DNA from: Acytostelium subglobosum LB1 | Taxonomy: Eukaryota > Evosea > Eumycetozoa > Acytosteliales > Acytosteliaceae | Length of the DNA stretch: 64,000 nt | Assembly: GCF_000787575.1 (NCBI RefSeq) | Contig: NW_012236522.1 | Coordinates: 744,001-808,000 of the forward strand | Reading direction: 5' to 3' | Shown here: piece after piece, positions 63,351 through 64,000 of the stretch | Numbering within the stretch: the stretch's first letter is position 1 | Layout: each line of letters starts with the position of its first letter | Notes under the pieces: generated by a model | Told to the model about the DNA's origin: nothing | Seen by the model: the letters and a program-made list of their open reading frames with translations, nothing else | Database searches by the model: none | Translations under genes and position numbers: made by a program

Positions 63351-64000
63351 TTATTCAGAAACAGCAAGGGTACCATCTTGGATCTGCTGCTGGATCTCTC
63401 TTGGGCTCTTTCCGTTGACCTTGCAACCGATGGAGTTGGCAGTGCCGAGGATCTCAAGGACGGTGCCCTTGAAGTCGATGGACATGGACTTTGGTCTCAT
63501 GGTCTTGGCGATCTTGACGATCTCCTCGAAGGGAACATTGCCGTGATGCTTGATGTTCTTCTCCTTCTTTCTGTCTCTGGGTGGCTCCTTGAGGGCCTTG
63601 ATGACCAGGGCAGAGGCGGTTGGGAGGACCTCAGCGACGGCAACACGGTTCTGGATGGTCAGCTTGACCTGGACCTTCATACCCTTCCATGGCAGAGTAG
63701 CCTTGGCGATATCATCACCAACCTTCTTTGGGGAGATACCGAGGGGACCCATCTTTGGGGCAAGGGTGGACATAGCACCAGTCTCACCTCCAGCAACACG
63801 GAGGAAAACTATTCATTATTTAATTGATTGATTGATTGATTGATGGATTGGATTAGTATATTGATCAATTGATGGGATTAATCAATCAAATAATCCAATA
63901 ATCACTGGAACAATAATAATAATAATATTATTATTGAACCATTCCAATGATTGATTGATTGCACTTGAATGATTGAATGGATGTAAGGATGTAATTACCT
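63351..64000 (-). CDS. rpl12: 60S ribosomal protein L12 (uL11), 5' exon outside
   Basis: A protein of the ribosomal stalk base that helps recruit translation GTPases. Exon 2 (63351-63808) encodes [20 protein letters not shown] through [55 protein letters not shown] and [15 protein letters not shown] to the stop, matching eukaryotic L12. A 190-bp intron (63809-63998) has donor GTAATT. Only the final two bases (AG) of the upstream exon are inside the window. G joins TT as a Val codon, fitting the conserved VV(Y/F)LR. The remaining N-terminus lies to the right. Confidence 0.95.

Noticed and set aside
1-64000. CRISPR arrays, bacterial operons, rRNA genes, LTR-type elements
   Set aside because: Looked for repeat-spacer patterns, rRNA words and long terminal direct repeats; none found. 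All genes are eukaryotic and mostly spliced.

Overview
The window is nuclear DNA of a dictyostelid social amoeba (Amoebozoa). The evidence is threefold. There are lineage-typical families: F-box/FNIP-repeat proteins, a ComC-like EGF/TIG surface protein, an HssA/B-like small protein and a Galpha closest to Dictyostelium Galpha2 as I recall it. The introns are short (about 50-260 bp) with GTA(A/T)G donors. Introns and spacers are saturated with CAAT/ATTG tetranucleotides. It is clearly less AT-rich than D. discoideum. I cannot name the species.

Layout. 0-6 kb: the 5' end of a Galpha gene, a 3 kb stretch without a confident gene, a DCN1-like gene and a coiled-coil protein. 6-13 kb: two head-to-head paralogous F-box/FNIP genes; the right-hand one is split by a 2.54 kb DNA transposon with terminal inverted repeats, a 3-bp target duplication and a PIF/Harbinger-like DDE transposase. 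13-18 kb: ARMH3, a small secreted Cys-rich peptide and an aldo-keto reductase. 18.3-18.6 kb: two tRNA-Val genes. 18.8-29 kb: the ComC-like protein, RPS18, a 100-N assembly gap, an SLC44-like transporter, an Hss-like gene and a PH-domain protein. 30-39 kb: a 1,822-residue LRR-RasGEF, ADAT2, a probable GPI-anchored protein and a hemerythrin-like protein. 39-54 kb: an AT-hook protein, then an accessory cluster. That cluster holds a duplicated F-box-gene plus sedolisin unit (second copy internally deleted), three more F-box/FNIP genes, an orphan gene and a broken ankyrin-like gene. 54-64 kb: housekeeping genes valyl-tRNA synthetase, glucose-6-phosphate isomerase, divergent PDX1/PDX2 (vitamin B6) and RPL12, cut by the window end exactly at an exon boundary.

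How it fits together. The FNIP/F-box genes are probably substrate adaptors of cullin-RING ligases, and DCN1 promotes cullin neddylation, so seven F-box-like genes and one cullin regulator share the window. PDX1 and PDX2 encode the two subunits of one enzyme and share one 694-bp promoter region. The most informative structure is the transposon in the FNIP gene. Deleting 8687-11228 plus one ACT copy restores an uninterrupted F-box-FNIP frame, and the element's right arm gives the downstream part a new in-frame ATG.

Exon limits were inferred by eye from GT/AG sites, phase and family similarity. Wherever a total length is given, the exon lengths sum to a multiple of three.
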